A stretch of DNA of 64,000 bases. It comes from Sphingomonas sp. AOB5. Its GTDB lineage: Bacteria; Pseudomonadota; Alphaproteobacteria; Sphingomonadales; Sphingomonadaceae. Under the pieces are notes generated by a model. It saw nothing but the letters and a program-made list of their open reading frames with translations, did no database searches and was not told the origin of the DNA. Numbering within the stretch: the first letter of the stretch is position 1; every line of letters begins with the position of its first letter. Location of the stretch: contig NZ_JARNTV010000007.1 of NCBI RefSeq assembly GCF_029433115.1, positions 1-64,000 on the forward strand, given 5' to 3'. A program made the position numbers and the translations under genes. This document shows, in pieces, positions 56,865 through 64,000 of this stretch.

Positions 56865-57834
56865 CCTGGCCAGCTTGCTGGCGCTCGGCCTGCTGGTGCT
56901 GGCATCGTGCCACGGCGGCGCAGCGACCGAGGCGCAACCCTCCCGATGGACCCGACTGACCGAGGCGGCGCCCTATCCGGGGTCCTATAATTTCCCGGTG
57001 CATGTCGCGGCGGATGGGCGCTTCGTGGCGCTTCATCCCGAAGGAAGCTGGTCGTCGCGTGACGGCGTGAACTGGACGCGGGAGGCGCTGGCGCCGGTTC
57101 CGGTCAACACCGCCTATATGCCGCTGATCCAGCATAAGGGCGCGGCATGGGCGCTGGGCGCGCATCGCGGCAATTATCAGGGCTTCACTATCGATCCGGT
57201 GATCCGGCGTACCAGCGGGGACTATCGCGCATGGGAGACGGTCGGGCGCTCGCCGACCTTGCCGAAGCTGGTGTTCATGGGCGCGGCAAGCTTCGACGGA
57301 TCGATCTGGCTGCTGGGCGGGTTCGACGGCAAGGCCGAGAGTAACGCCGTGTGGCGCTCGGCCGACGGGATCGCTTGGGAGCGGGTTGCCGAACATGCGC
57401 CCTGGTCGCCGCGCGCAAAGCCTTCGGTGGTGGTGTTCCGCGACCGGCTCTGGGTGCTGGGCGGCGGCGCGATCGATGGGGCTCAGGCCAACGACGCCTG
57501 GTCGAGCGCGGACGGCGTGAACTGGACGCGCGAGACCGCGAGCATCGTCACCCCCGCGCCGACCGGTTTCACCGCGCAGGTGTTCGATCGCCGGCTCTGG
57601 CTGGTCGGCGCGAACCGCTCTGGCGAGTTCCGCAGCGAGATGCTGGTATCGGCGGACGGGCGGACATGGACCGCAGTCTCCGCACCATGGACCCCGCGCG
57701 GCGGCGTGGCGACATGGACCGATGGCAAGCGCATGTACCTGACCGGCGGGAAATATTCCTACCCGGTGAATGGCGAACCGAAATTCGTCTATTCCAACGA
57801 TGTGTGGGCGATGGACGCCGGGGGCGAGCGATGA
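56854..57834 (+). CDS. Lipoprotein with kelch-like or sialidase-like repeats
   Basis: 326 residues, GTG start overlapping the previous gene by 11 nt. The lipobox is LASC (Cys19). The mature part has repeated SADGxxWTR/WExV units (SSRDGVNWTREAL, RSADGIAWERVAEH, SSADGVNWTRETA, VSADGRTWTAVSAP) with interspersed WLLGG/WVLGG strands, indicating a beta-propeller. These occur in extracellular binding or glycan-related proteins. The ligand is unknown. Confidence 0.78.
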   Translation: MRPSLASLLALGLLVLASCHGGAATEAQPSRWTRLTEAAPYPGSYNFPVHVAADGRFVALHPEGSWSSRDGVNWTREALAPVPVNTAYMPLIQHKGAAWALGAHRGNYQGFTIDPVIRRTSGDYRAWETVGRSPTLPKLVFMGAASFDGSIWLLGGFDGKAESNAVWRSADGIAWERVAEHAPWSPRAKPSVVVFRDRLWVLGGGAIDGAQANDAWSSADGVNWTRETASIVTPAPTGFTAQVFDRRLWLVGANRSGEFRSEMLVSADGRTWTAVSAPWTPRGGVATWTDGKRMYLTGGKYSYPVNGEPKFVYSNDVWAMDAGGER

Positions 57835-57865
57835 CGGGCTGCCCCGCCATCGCCGCCGGTTCGTG

Positions 57866-58180
57866 TCAGGCGCAGTAGCCGAAGCCGATGCGTTCGTTCC
57901 CTTCGAACACCTCGCAATAATTATATTCGTACCAGGTATAGTCGCGGCCGGAGATCACGACCGGGTGCCACCGGTTCGGGCACACGCCGGCATAGGCGGC
58001 TTCGATACATTCGGCTTCGCTCACCAGACCGTAACTCTGCCAATTGGCATGGCAGTCTGTCGCTGCAGTGGCGAAGTAGCTGTCGCAGAAGGTTGATTCC
58101 TGCGCCAAGGCGGGTGCCGCGTTGGCCAGCGTCGCGGCGACGCCGAGGGTAGCGAAAACACTCTTCAGAATTTTAGCCAT
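57866..58180 (-). CDS. Cysteine-rich secreted protein
   Basis: 104 residues. A signal peptide (MAKILKSVFATLGVAATLANAAPALAQ, with cleavage near residue 27) is followed by a mature part with six cysteines (STFCDSY, TDCHANW, ECIEAAY, VCPNRW, YCEVFEG, GYCA), a pattern suggesting disulfides. GGAGAGG precedes the chosen ATG at 58180. An upstream ATG at 58192 overlaps that ribosome-binding site. Unknown function. Confidence 0.72.
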   Translation of the reverse strand: MAKILKSVFATLGVAATLANAAPALAQESTFCDSYFATAATDCHANWQSYGLVSEAECIEAAYAGVCPNRWHPVVISGRDYTWYEYNYCEVFEGNERIGFGYCA

Positions 58181-58306
58181 TATCCTCTCCATTCGGGGCT
58201 GAATGCCCCGGCGGAGACCATCTCACAAATCGGCGCGCAAAAGCGTTGAGCAACCGAAATGGATCAAAAACAGTTGGTTAGGGATGCGGCAAGGACGTTG
58301 CGGGCG

Positions 58307-58645
58307 TCAGAGGATCTCGCGCACCTTCTCGGGCGGGCGACCCAGCCGGACGCCCTTTCCGGTCTCGACCAGCGGGCGTTCGATCAGGATCGGATCGGCG
58401 ATCATCGCGTCGAGGATCGCATCGTCGCTGGCGTCCTTCAGCGCCTTCGCACCGTCCTCCGCCTTGCGCAGCCCGTCGCGCGGGGTCATGCCCGCACGGG
58501 CGTACAGATCGGCCAGTTTGGCGCGGGTCGGCGGGGTCTTCAGATATTCGACCACCTCGACCTCGAGACCCGGCGTATCGTTCAGGATCGCGAGCGTCTC
58601 GCGGCTCTTGGAGCAGCGCGGATTGTGCCAGATCGTCGCTTTCAT
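58307..58645 (-). CDS. arsC: Arsenate reductase, glutaredoxin-dependent
   Basis: 112 residues. Cys11 in WHNPRCSKSR is the catalytic cysteine, and the family signature IADPILIERPLVETG and a C-terminal Arg-rich GRPPEKVREIL follow. It reduces arsenate to arsenite with glutathione/glutaredoxin. No arsenite pump or arsR is adjacent, so arsenic function is likely but not proven. Confidence 0.88.
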   Translation of the reverse strand: MKATIWHNPRCSKSRETLAILNDTPGLEVEVVEYLKTPPTRAKLADLYARAGMTPRDGLRKAEDGAKALKDASDDAILDAMIADPILIERPLVETGKGVRLGRPPEKVREIL

Positions 58646-58648
58646 CGG

Positions 58649-59149
58649 TTACGCCTTCGGAACATAGCTGGCGGGAATTTTCGCCGGTTTGCAGGTGAGC
58701 GTGCCGTGGAACAGCGCGGTCATGGTCGTCGTGCCGATCATGTCGAATTTGGTGTCGAGCTTGCCCGTGCCGCGGTCCCAGTCGAACAGGGAAACACGGC
58801 GCCAGGTGGTTGCTTGCTCGCCTGTGCCGGTACGGGTGATCTCACCTGAGACGGTGATGCGGGTCGCGGAAAAGTCGCGCGTGCATCCGGCATCGATCCG
58901 GCAGACGTCCTCGAACTTCACCCCATCCAGGCCCATCCGCTCGACTGTCTTCGCGCCCTCGTCGATCACGTAAAGGACGCCGCTGGCCCTCGAGCTTGTC
59001 ACCTGCGCGGGTGAGCCGGGCCGCTGCACCGTGGCAGTGTTGGTGCCGCTGCATGAAATCGCGAAGCGGCCCGCCTGTTGGACGGCCTGAGCGGAGGCGG
59101 GGCCTGCGATCACGCTGCCAAGCGCCAGTCCCAACACAGACTTTCGCAT
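58649..59149 (-). CDS. Secreted hypothetical protein
   Basis: 166 residues. The signal peptide is MRKSVLGLALGSVIAGPASA with cleavage near residue 20. The mature part contains four cysteines and a beta-rich pattern. It starts at the ATG 59149 with GGGAG upstream; a GTG at 59152 is also possible. It lies 3 nt before arsC on the same strand. Confidence 0.68.
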   Translation of the reverse strand: MRKSVLGLALGSVIAGPASAQAVQQAGRFAISCSGTNTATVQRPGSPAQVTSSRASGVLYVIDEGAKTVERMGLDGVKFEDVCRIDAGCTRDFSATRITVSGEITRTGTGEQATTWRRVSLFDWDRGTGKLDTKFDMIGTTTMTALFHGTLTCKPAKIPASYVPKA

Positions 59150-59167
59150 CACCCGCTCCCCCTTAGT

Positions 59168-60520
59168 TCAGCCTTCCTGCTTGGCCAGCCATTCCTCGAG
59201 CCACTTGATCGTATACGCGCCCTGCTGGAACTCGGGATCGTCGAGCAGTGCCTGATGCAGCGGGATGGTCGTCTTCATCCCCTCGATCACGAACTCCTCC
59301 AGGCTGCGGCGCAGGCGGCGCAGCGCGCCCTGACGCGTGGTGCCGTAAACGATCAGCTTGGCGATCATCGAGTCGTAGTAGGGAGGCACGCGATAGCCGG
59401 CATAGAGGCCGCTATCGACGCGGACGTTCATGCCGCCGGGGGCGTGATACTGTTTCACCGTGCCGGGCGAGGGGGCGAAGGTGCGCGGGTCCTCGGCATT
59501 GATGCGGCATTCGATGGCGTGGCCGCGGAACTGCACGTCCTGCTGGCGCAGCGTCAGGCCGTGCCCCTCGGCAACGCGGATCTGCTCGCGGACCAGGTCG
59601 AGGCCGGTGATCGCTTCGGTCACCGGATGCTCCACCTGCAGGCGGGTGTTCATCTCGATGAAGTAGAACTCGCCATCCTCCCACAGGAACTCGATCGTGC
59701 CCGCGCCGCGATAGCCCATATCGGCCATCGCCTTGGCGCAGATGCCGCCGATGCGCTCGCGCTCCTCGGCCGACAGGATCGGCGAGGGGGCTTCCTCCAG
59801 CACCTTCTGGTGGCGCCGCTGCAGCGAGCAGTCGCGCTCGCCCAGATGGATCGCATTGCCTTCGCCGTCGCCGAAGACCTGGATCTCGATATGGCGCGGA
59901 TTGCCGAGATATTTTTCGAGATAGACGGTGGCGTCGCCGAAGGCCGCTTTGGCTTCGGAGCCCGCCTGCAGCATCTGGGTCTCGAGCTCGGCGGGGTCAT
60001 GGACCACCTTCATGCCGCGCCCGCCGCCGCCCGATGCGGCCTTGATGATCACCGGATAGCCGGCCTTCTCGGCGATCGCCTTGGCTTCGTCGACATCGCT
60101 GATCGCGCCGTCCGAACCGGGGACCAGCGGCAGGCCGAGTGCGCCAGCGGTGCGCTTCGCCTCGATCTTGTCGCCCATGGTGCGGATATGCTCGGGCTTC
60201 GGCCCGACGAAGATGATGCCGTGCGCCTCGACGATCTCGGCGAACTTGGCGTTCTCGCTCAGGAAGCCGTAACCCGGATGGATCGCATCCGCGCCCGAGA
60301 TTTCGGCAGCGGAAATGATCGCGGGGATGTTGAGATAGCTGTCGGTCGCGCTGGGCGGCCCGATGCAGATCGCTTCGTCGGCCAGACGGACATGCATCGC
60401 CTCGGTATCGGCGGTGGAGTGCACCGCGACGGTCTTGATGCCCATTTCGTGACATGCACGATGGATGCGCAGCGCGATCTCGCCGCGATTGGCGATCAGC
60501 AGCTTCTCGATCTTTTTCAT
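59168..60520 (-). CDS. accC: Biotin carboxylase of acetyl-CoA carboxylase
   Basis: 450 residues starting [22 protein letters not shown]. It has the ATP-grasp domain with the glycine loop [12 protein letters not shown], the catalytic [12 protein letters not shown] segment and [14 protein letters not shown]. It carboxylates the biotin on AccB at the start of fatty-acid synthesis. It follows accB by 4 nt. The ATG at 60520 gives the family start; the upstream frame belongs to accB. Confidence 0.97.
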   Translation of the reverse strand: MKKIEKLLIANRGEIALRIHRACHEMGIKTVAVHSTADTEAMHVRLADEAICIGPPSATDSYLNIPAIISAAEISGADAIHPGYGFLSENAKFAEIVEAHGIIFVGPKPEHIRTMGDKIEAKRTAGALGLPLVPGSDGAISDVDEAKAIAEKAGYPVIIKAASGGGGRGMKVVHDPAELETQMLQAGSEAKAAFGDATVYLEKYLGNPRHIEIQVFGDGEGNAIHLGERDCSLQRRHQKVLEEAPSPILSAEERERIGGICAKAMADMGYRGAGTIEFLWEDGEFYFIEMNTRLQVEHPVTEAITGLDLVREQIRVAEGHGLTLRQQDVQFRGHAIECRINAEDPRTFAPSPGTVKQYHAPGGMNVRVDSGLYAGYRVPPYYDSMIAKLIVYGTTRQGALRRLRRSLEEFVIEGMKTTIPLHQALLDDPEFQQGAYTIKWLEEWLAKQEG

Positions 60521-60524
60521 GGGG

Positions 60525-61013
60525 TTACTCGACCACCACGAGTGGCTGGTCATACTCGACCGGCTGCTTGTCCTGAACCAGGATCGCGGTGACCGTGCCG
60601 GCGGCAGGGGCGGTGATCGGGTTCATCGTCTTCATCGCTTCGATGATCAGCAGCGTGTCGCCGGCCTTCACCTTCTGGCCCACGCTGACGAATGCCGGGG
60701 CTTCCGGATTCGCAGCGAGATAGGCGGTGCCGACCATCGGCGACTTGACCGCGTTCGCGGCGCTGGGCGCAGCGGCAGGCGCTTCGGCCGGAGCAGCAGC
60801 GGCGGGTGCTGCAACCGCAACCGGCGCGGGCGCGGCGGCGACCGGTGCGGCGGCCTGAACCACCTGCTGCGCGGCCTTGCGTGCGACCCGGATGCGGCGT
60901 TCGCCGTCCTCGACTTCGATTTCGGTCAGCTGGGTCTCGTCGAGCACGGCAGCCAACTGGCGCACGATTTCGATATCGACCTGCATCGCGCCCGTATTGT
61001 TCTTATCGGTCAT
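60525..61013 (-). CDS. accB: Biotin carboxyl carrier protein of acetyl-CoA carboxylase
   Basis: 162 residues. An N-terminal helical part, an Ala/Pro-rich linker (about residues 53-85), and the C-terminal biotinyl domain with Lys128 in EAMKTMN. It carries carboxybiotin between AccC and the carboxyltransferase. It is the middle gene of aroQ-accB-accC. Confidence 0.96.
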   Translation of the reverse strand: MTDKNNTGAMQVDIEIVRQLAAVLDETQLTEIEVEDGERRIRVARKAAQQVVQAAAPVAAAPAPVAVAAPAAAAPAEAPAAAPSAANAVKSPMVGTAYLAANPEAPAFVSVGQKVKAGDTLLIIEAMKTMNPITAPAAGTVTAILVQDKQPVEYDQPLVVVE

Positions 61014-61047
61014 TTCGACTCTTCTTTCGATGAAACCGCGCCCTCTG

Positions 61048-61482
61048 TCAGAGTCCTGCGGCTGCTTCAAGCGCAAGCATGTAGGATAGCGCCCCGAAAC
61101 CCGCGATGGTTCCCTTGGCGGCCATGCCGACATAGCTATGGTGGCGGAATTCCTCCCGCGTGTGCGGGTTGGAAAGGTGGACTTCGATAACGGGCGTCCT
61201 GATCGCCCGGATCGCATCGTAGAGCGCGACGCTGGTATGGGTGAACGCGCCGGCATTGAGCAGGATCGCCTTGGCCTCACGCGCCTGCGCCTCGTGCATC
61301 CAGTCGATCAGATGCCCTTCGTGATTCGACTGGCGCAGGTCGATTTCCAGACCGAGCTGCTTCGCCCGGTCTTCCATCCGCCCGGCAATGTCGTCGAGCG
61401 TGTCGTGGCCGTAAATCTCCGGCTCGCGCAGGCCCAGCAGATTCAGGTTCGGGCCGTTGAGCACGTAGATCAGGCCGGCCAT
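61048..61482 (-). CDS. aroQ: 3-dehydroquinate dehydratase, type II
   Basis: 144 residues. Tyr24 is in LREPEIYG, the NHEGHLIDW segment carries the second catalytic residue and [13 protein letters not shown] is present. It dehydrates 3-dehydroquinate in the shikimate pathway. It is the first gene of the accB-accC unit, an arrangement seen in many proteobacteria. Confidence 0.96.
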   Translation of the reverse strand: MAGLIYVLNGPNLNLLGLREPEIYGHDTLDDIAGRMEDRAKQLGLEIDLRQSNHEGHLIDWMHEAQAREAKAILLNAGAFTHTSVALYDAIRAIRTPVIEVHLSNPHTREEFRHHSYVGMAAKGTIAGFGALSYMLALEAAAGL

Positions 61483-61519
61483 TGTTCCCCTTTCCGGTTG
61501 CGATGGGCGCGCCTTTCGG

Positions 61520-61549
61520 TTGCGGCGTGCGCGTGCGCCTCCCTATATG
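61520..61549 (+). promoter_or_regulatory. Promoter of thiSG
   Basis: TTGCGG at 61520-61525, 18 nt spacer, TATATG at 61544-61549, in the same CCTATATGAGCG context as the secY promoter. It lies upstream of the GTG at 61583, and this argues against an ATG start at 61547 inside the -10 box. Confidence 0.55.
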
Positions 61550-61582
61550 AGCGCGTCCCAGCGATCAAATCGGATTCCCCTA

Positions 61583-62584
61583 GTGCACACTGACGGCACC
61601 GTCTCCATCACCGTAAATGGCGAGCACAAGCGCGTCACCGCGGGCCTCAACCTGCTTCAGCTTGCCGAAGAGCTGGGCCTCGTCCCCGAAAAGCTGGCGG
61701 TGGAGCGCAACCTCGAAGTGGTGCCGCGCTCGACGCTGGGCGATGTGATCGTCGAGGATGGCGACGAGCTTGAGATCGTGCACTTTGTCGGCGGCGGCGA
61801 TCACGGCAAGGTCGATGACGACAGCTGGAGCGTGGCAGGCAAGACCTTCCGCTCGCGCCTGATCGTCGGCACCGGCAAGTACAAGGATTTCGAACAGAAC
61901 GCCGCCGCGGTCGCGGCTTCGGGCGCGGAGATCGTGACCGTCGCGGTGCGCCGGGTGAACGTCAGCGATCCGAACGCGCCGATGCTGACCGACTATATCG
62001 ATCCCAAGAAGATCACTTACCTACCCAACACCGCGGGCTGCTTCGATGCCGAGTCGGCGATCCGCACCCTGCGCCTCGCGCGCGAGGCGGGGGGCTGGGA
62101 GCTGGTGAAGCTCGAAGTGCTGGGCGAAGCGCGGACGCTGTATCCCGATATGGTCGAGACGCTGCGCGCGACCGAGATTCTGGCCAAGGAGGGTTTCCTC
62201 CCCATGGTCTATTGCGTCGACGATCCCATCGCGGCGAAGCGGCTGGAGGATGTCGGTGCGGTGGCGATCATGCCGCTGGGTGCGCCCATCGGATCCGGCC
62301 TTGGCATCCAGAACCAGGTGACGATCCGCCTGATCGTCGAGGGCGCGAAAGTGCCGGTGCTGGTCGATGCCGGTGTCGGCAGCGCGAGCGACGCGGCGGT
62401 GGCGATGGAGCTGGGCTGCGACGGCGTGCTGATGAACACCGCGATCGCCGAAGCCAAGGACCCGATCCTGATGGCCGCGGCGATGAAGGCGGCGGTCGAG
62501 GCCGGGCGGCTTTCCTATCGCGCGGGCCGGATGGGCAAGCGCCGCTATGCCGATCCCAGCAGCCCGCTGGCCGGGCTGATCTGA
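61583..62584 (+). CDS. thiSG: Fused sulfur carrier ThiS-thiazole synthase ThiG
   Basis: 333 residues if started at GTG 61583. Residues 1-72 are a ThiS-like ubiquitin fold ([21 protein letters not shown], ending VGGG at 69-72) joined by a short linker to ThiG (from [20 protein letters not shown]; Schiff-base Lys176 in [22 protein letters not shown] and [19 protein letters not shown]). ThiG makes the thiazole of thiamine. In a fusion the ThiS C-terminal Gly is internal, which needs explanation. Confidence 0.9.
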   Translation: MHTDGTVSITVNGEHKRVTAGLNLLQLAEELGLVPEKLAVERNLEVVPRSTLGDVIVEDGDELEIVHFVGGGDHGKVDDDSWSVAGKTFRSRLIVGTGKYKDFEQNAAAVAASGAEIVTVAVRRVNVSDPNAPMLTDYIDPKKITYLPNTAGCFDAESAIRTLRLAREAGGWELVKLEVLGEARTLYPDMVETLRATEILAKEGFLPMVYCVDDPIAAKRLEDVGAVAIMPLGAPIGSGLGIQNQVTIRLIVEGAKVPVLVDAGVGSASDAAVAMELGCDGVLMNTAIAEAKDPILMAAAMKAAVEAGRLSYRAGRMGKRRYADPSSPLAGLI

Positions 62585-63348
62585 TGCGGGGGCTGGCGCT
62601 GTTGCTGGGCGCAGCACTTGCGCTGGGCGGCTGCGGCGGCGCGGTGAAACAACCGGCCAAGGCGGAGGCCGATGTCCGGCTGGAGACGCTGCAGCTCAAG
62701 GCGGCGGACGGCGTCGCGGTGTATGGCACCTATGTCGAGCCGGCCGATCCGCATGCGGTGATCCTGCTGTTCCATCAGGCGGGATCGGGGCAGGGCGAAT
62801 ATGCCACCATCGTGCCGCGGCTGACGGCCGAGGGCTATGCGGTGCTCACCATCGACCAGCGTTCGGGCGGCGACATGTTCGGCGGCAACTGGACGGTAAA
62901 GGCGCTGGGGCGCGAAGCGGGCTATCTCGACGCGCGCAAGGATCTGGAAGCGGCGCTCGCCTGGGCACAGGCGAAGAAGCGACCGGTGATCCTGTGGGGC
63001 AGCAGCTATTCGGCGTCGCTGGCCTTTCTGGTCGCGGCGGACCATCCGGGGCAGGTCGCGGGTTTGCTGGCCTTCTCGCCGGACGAATATTTCGAGGGCA
63101 AGCCGAGTGTCGGCGATGCCGCGAAGAAGCTGACCATCCCCGTCTTCGTCACCTCGTCGCAGGAGCCGGATGAGATCGCGGCGGCCAAGGCGCTGATCGA
63201 CGCGGTGCCATCGCCGGCCAAACGCCAGTTCATGCCGACACAGGGCGGCGTCCATGGCTCGTCGATCCTGATCGCGAAGCGCAATCCGCAGGGCGCGGAC
63301 GCAGCCTGGGCGGCGGTGATGCCCTTCCTGCGAGGGATCGCGCGGTAG
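62584..63348 (+). CDS. Alpha/beta-hydrolase lipoprotein
   Basis: 254 residues. The lipobox is LGGC (Cys17). The hydrolase core shows VILLFHQAGSGQ, the nucleophile Ser141 in GSSYSAS, and His224 in GGVHGSS; the acid is probably around residues 194-196. It is likely a membrane-anchored periplasmic esterase or peptidase. It starts at the thiSG stop (TGATG), so it is translationally coupled to it, a surprising partner. Confidence 0.82.
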   Translation: MRGLALLLGAALALGGCGGAVKQPAKAEADVRLETLQLKAADGVAVYGTYVEPADPHAVILLFHQAGSGQGEYATIVPRLTAEGYAVLTIDQRSGGDMFGGNWTVKALGREAGYLDARKDLEAALAWAQAKKRPVILWGSSYSASLAFLVAADHPGQVAGLLAFSPDEYFEGKPSVGDAAKKLTIPVFVTSSQEPDEIAAAKALIDAVPSPAKRQFMPTQGGVHGSSILIAKRNPQGADAAWAAVMPFLRGIAR

Positions 63349-63357
63349 CCTATTTAA

Positions 63358-63477
63358 TCCTCCCCCGGGAGGGGGAGGGGGACCGCGAAGCGGTGGAGGG
63401 GGCTGCCGCAGGCGATATCGCTTGGGGCGCTCCCCCTCCGTCAGGCTGCGCCTGCCACCTCCCCCTCCGGGGGAGGA
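63358..63477. repeat. 120 bp extragenic palindromic repeat
   Basis: Left arm TCCTCCCCCGGGAGGGGGAG (63358-63377) and an imperfect inverted copy ending at 63477 (CCTCCCCCTCCGGGGGAGGA). An inner CCGC-GAA-GCGG hairpin and a second CT-rich segment lie between. Imperfect GC-rich extragenic elements of this general look are common in alphaproteobacteria. This lies between convergent genes. The following 63478-63683 has no recognised gene. Confidence 0.7.
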
Positions 63478-63683
63478 GTTGGCATGCTTGCAATGTAGGA
63501 TTTCCGCTGCTGCACTCCGCGTGCCGGGGCCACCGTCCGGCCGCTCTTTGACATGCCGCAGCCTCGGGCAAAAATTCACCCAGGAAGGGTAAAATCCAAC
63601 AGCGAAACCGCCGCGCTCGCGAAACGCTATGGCAGTGTGACTCTTGTGACTCTTGCTACCCCGATGGGGTAATCGCGAAAGCC

Positions 63684-64000
63684 TCAGGCGAACTTGCGCA
63701 CCAGCCAGACGGTGCGGCCGCCGGTCGCGGTGTCCTCCGGCTTGTGCGCCACCACGGTCATCCCGTTCGCTTCGAGCAGGCGGAGATATTCCAGCGGGTC
63801 GAGGCTGGCGTGATAGAGTTCCTCGCCGAATTGCTCGCCGATCGCGGTGCCGTGCTCCGGGCCCGAGTTGAACAGGAACATGCCCTTCGGTTCGAGCCAG
63901 CGGCCGACCTTCTCGATCATCTCGGCCTGGCTCTGATGATCGAGGTGGAACAGGCTGTCCCAGGCGAGGATGCCGGCAAATTGCCGTCCCAGCGCAACCT
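63684..64000 (-). CDS. SAM-dependent methyltransferase, C-terminal part (5' end beyond window)
   Basis: The open frame continues past the window end. About 105 residues are visible. LAWDSLFHLDHQSQAEMIEK is the region after the SAM-binding motifs of small class I methyltransferases, and it continues with WLEPKGMFLFNSGPEHG. The substrate is unknown. The SAM-binding glycine loop would lie further upstream. Confidence 0.75.
   Translation of the reverse strand, partial: VALGRQFAGILAWDSLFHLDHQSQAEMIEKVGRWLEPKGMFLFNSGPEHGTAIGEQFGEELYHASLDPLEYLRLLEANGMTVVAHKPEDTATGGRTVWLVRKFA

Noticed and set aside
63548-63576. Possible small-RNA promoter
   Set aside because: TTGACA is perfect, but the element 17 nt downstream is AAAATT (3 of 6) and no terminator for a short transcript is clear.

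Overview
This 64 kb window is chromosomal DNA of a GC-rich alphaproteobacterium, most likely of the Sphingomonas group. That placement is inferred from protein character, the pdh and ribosomal gene layout, promoters of the TTGAC-N17-TATAG type and an extragenic GC-rich repeat. No genome comparison was possible here. Genes are tightly packed, with many 1, 4 and 8 nt start/stop overlaps. I saw no tRNA, rRNA, CRISPR array, prophage or transposase.

Layout. (1) 1-3.4 kb: the end of the pyruvate dehydrogenase cluster, with the 3' part of pdhC, two small membrane proteins, an acyl-CoA thioesterase and lpdA in one overlapping unit. (2) 3.5-6.9 kb: a MAPEG protein, two uncharacterised membrane proteins, a bactofilin and another membrane protein, with an array of hairpins at the convergent junction. 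(3) 7-11.6 kb: the str operon rpsL-rpsG-fusA-tuf behind a clear promoter and a leader hairpin. (4) 11.7-13.2 kb: two reverse-strand genes, one a PstS-like phosphate-binding lipoprotein, which separate tuf from rpsJ. (5) 13.4-25.7 kb: the S10 and spc ribosomal operons, then secY and adk. A 316 nt structured gap lies between rpsJ and rplC. (6) 25.7-29.2 kb: a polysaccharide deacetylase, a 54-aa secreted peptide and a two-component system sit between adk and rpsM. (7) 29.3-32.7 kb: the alpha operon rpsM-rpsK-rpoA, then a terminator and an AT-richer membrane gene before rplQ.

(8) 32.7-44.5 kb: mostly unlinked genes. These include a periplasmic prolyl oligopeptidase, guaA, rlmJ, a frameshifted short gene, a lipoprotein/GNAT/YffB unit, a 2OG-Fe(II) oxygenase, and a three-gene unit of two paralogous membrane proteins plus an XRE regulator with a likely operator over its promoter. 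(9) 44.5-50.5 kb: panB, a YfgM-like TPR protein with bamB (outer-membrane assembly), der, a TusA-like protein and a lone Hpt protein, then the iron-storage pair bfd-bfr with a Fur-box-like site. (10) 50.6-58.2 kb: a DUF418 membrane protein, a nitroreductase, a DUF3052 protein, purL, a PAS-domain protein, a repeat-containing lipoprotein and a cysteine-rich secreted protein. (11) 58.3-64 kb: arsC, a secreted protein, the aroQ-accB-accC unit, a fused thiS-thiG gene, a lipoprotein hydrolase, a 120 bp extragenic repeat and the end of a methyltransferase gene.

Most of the window is housekeeping: translation, secretion, purine, pantothenate, thiamine, shikimate and fatty-acid synthesis. The less expected signals are structured RNA-like sequence in the ribosomal operons (rpsL leader, rpsJ-rplC gap, rpoA 3' end), extra genes inside conserved operons, the XRE/membrane-pair module, and several small proteins without a known role.
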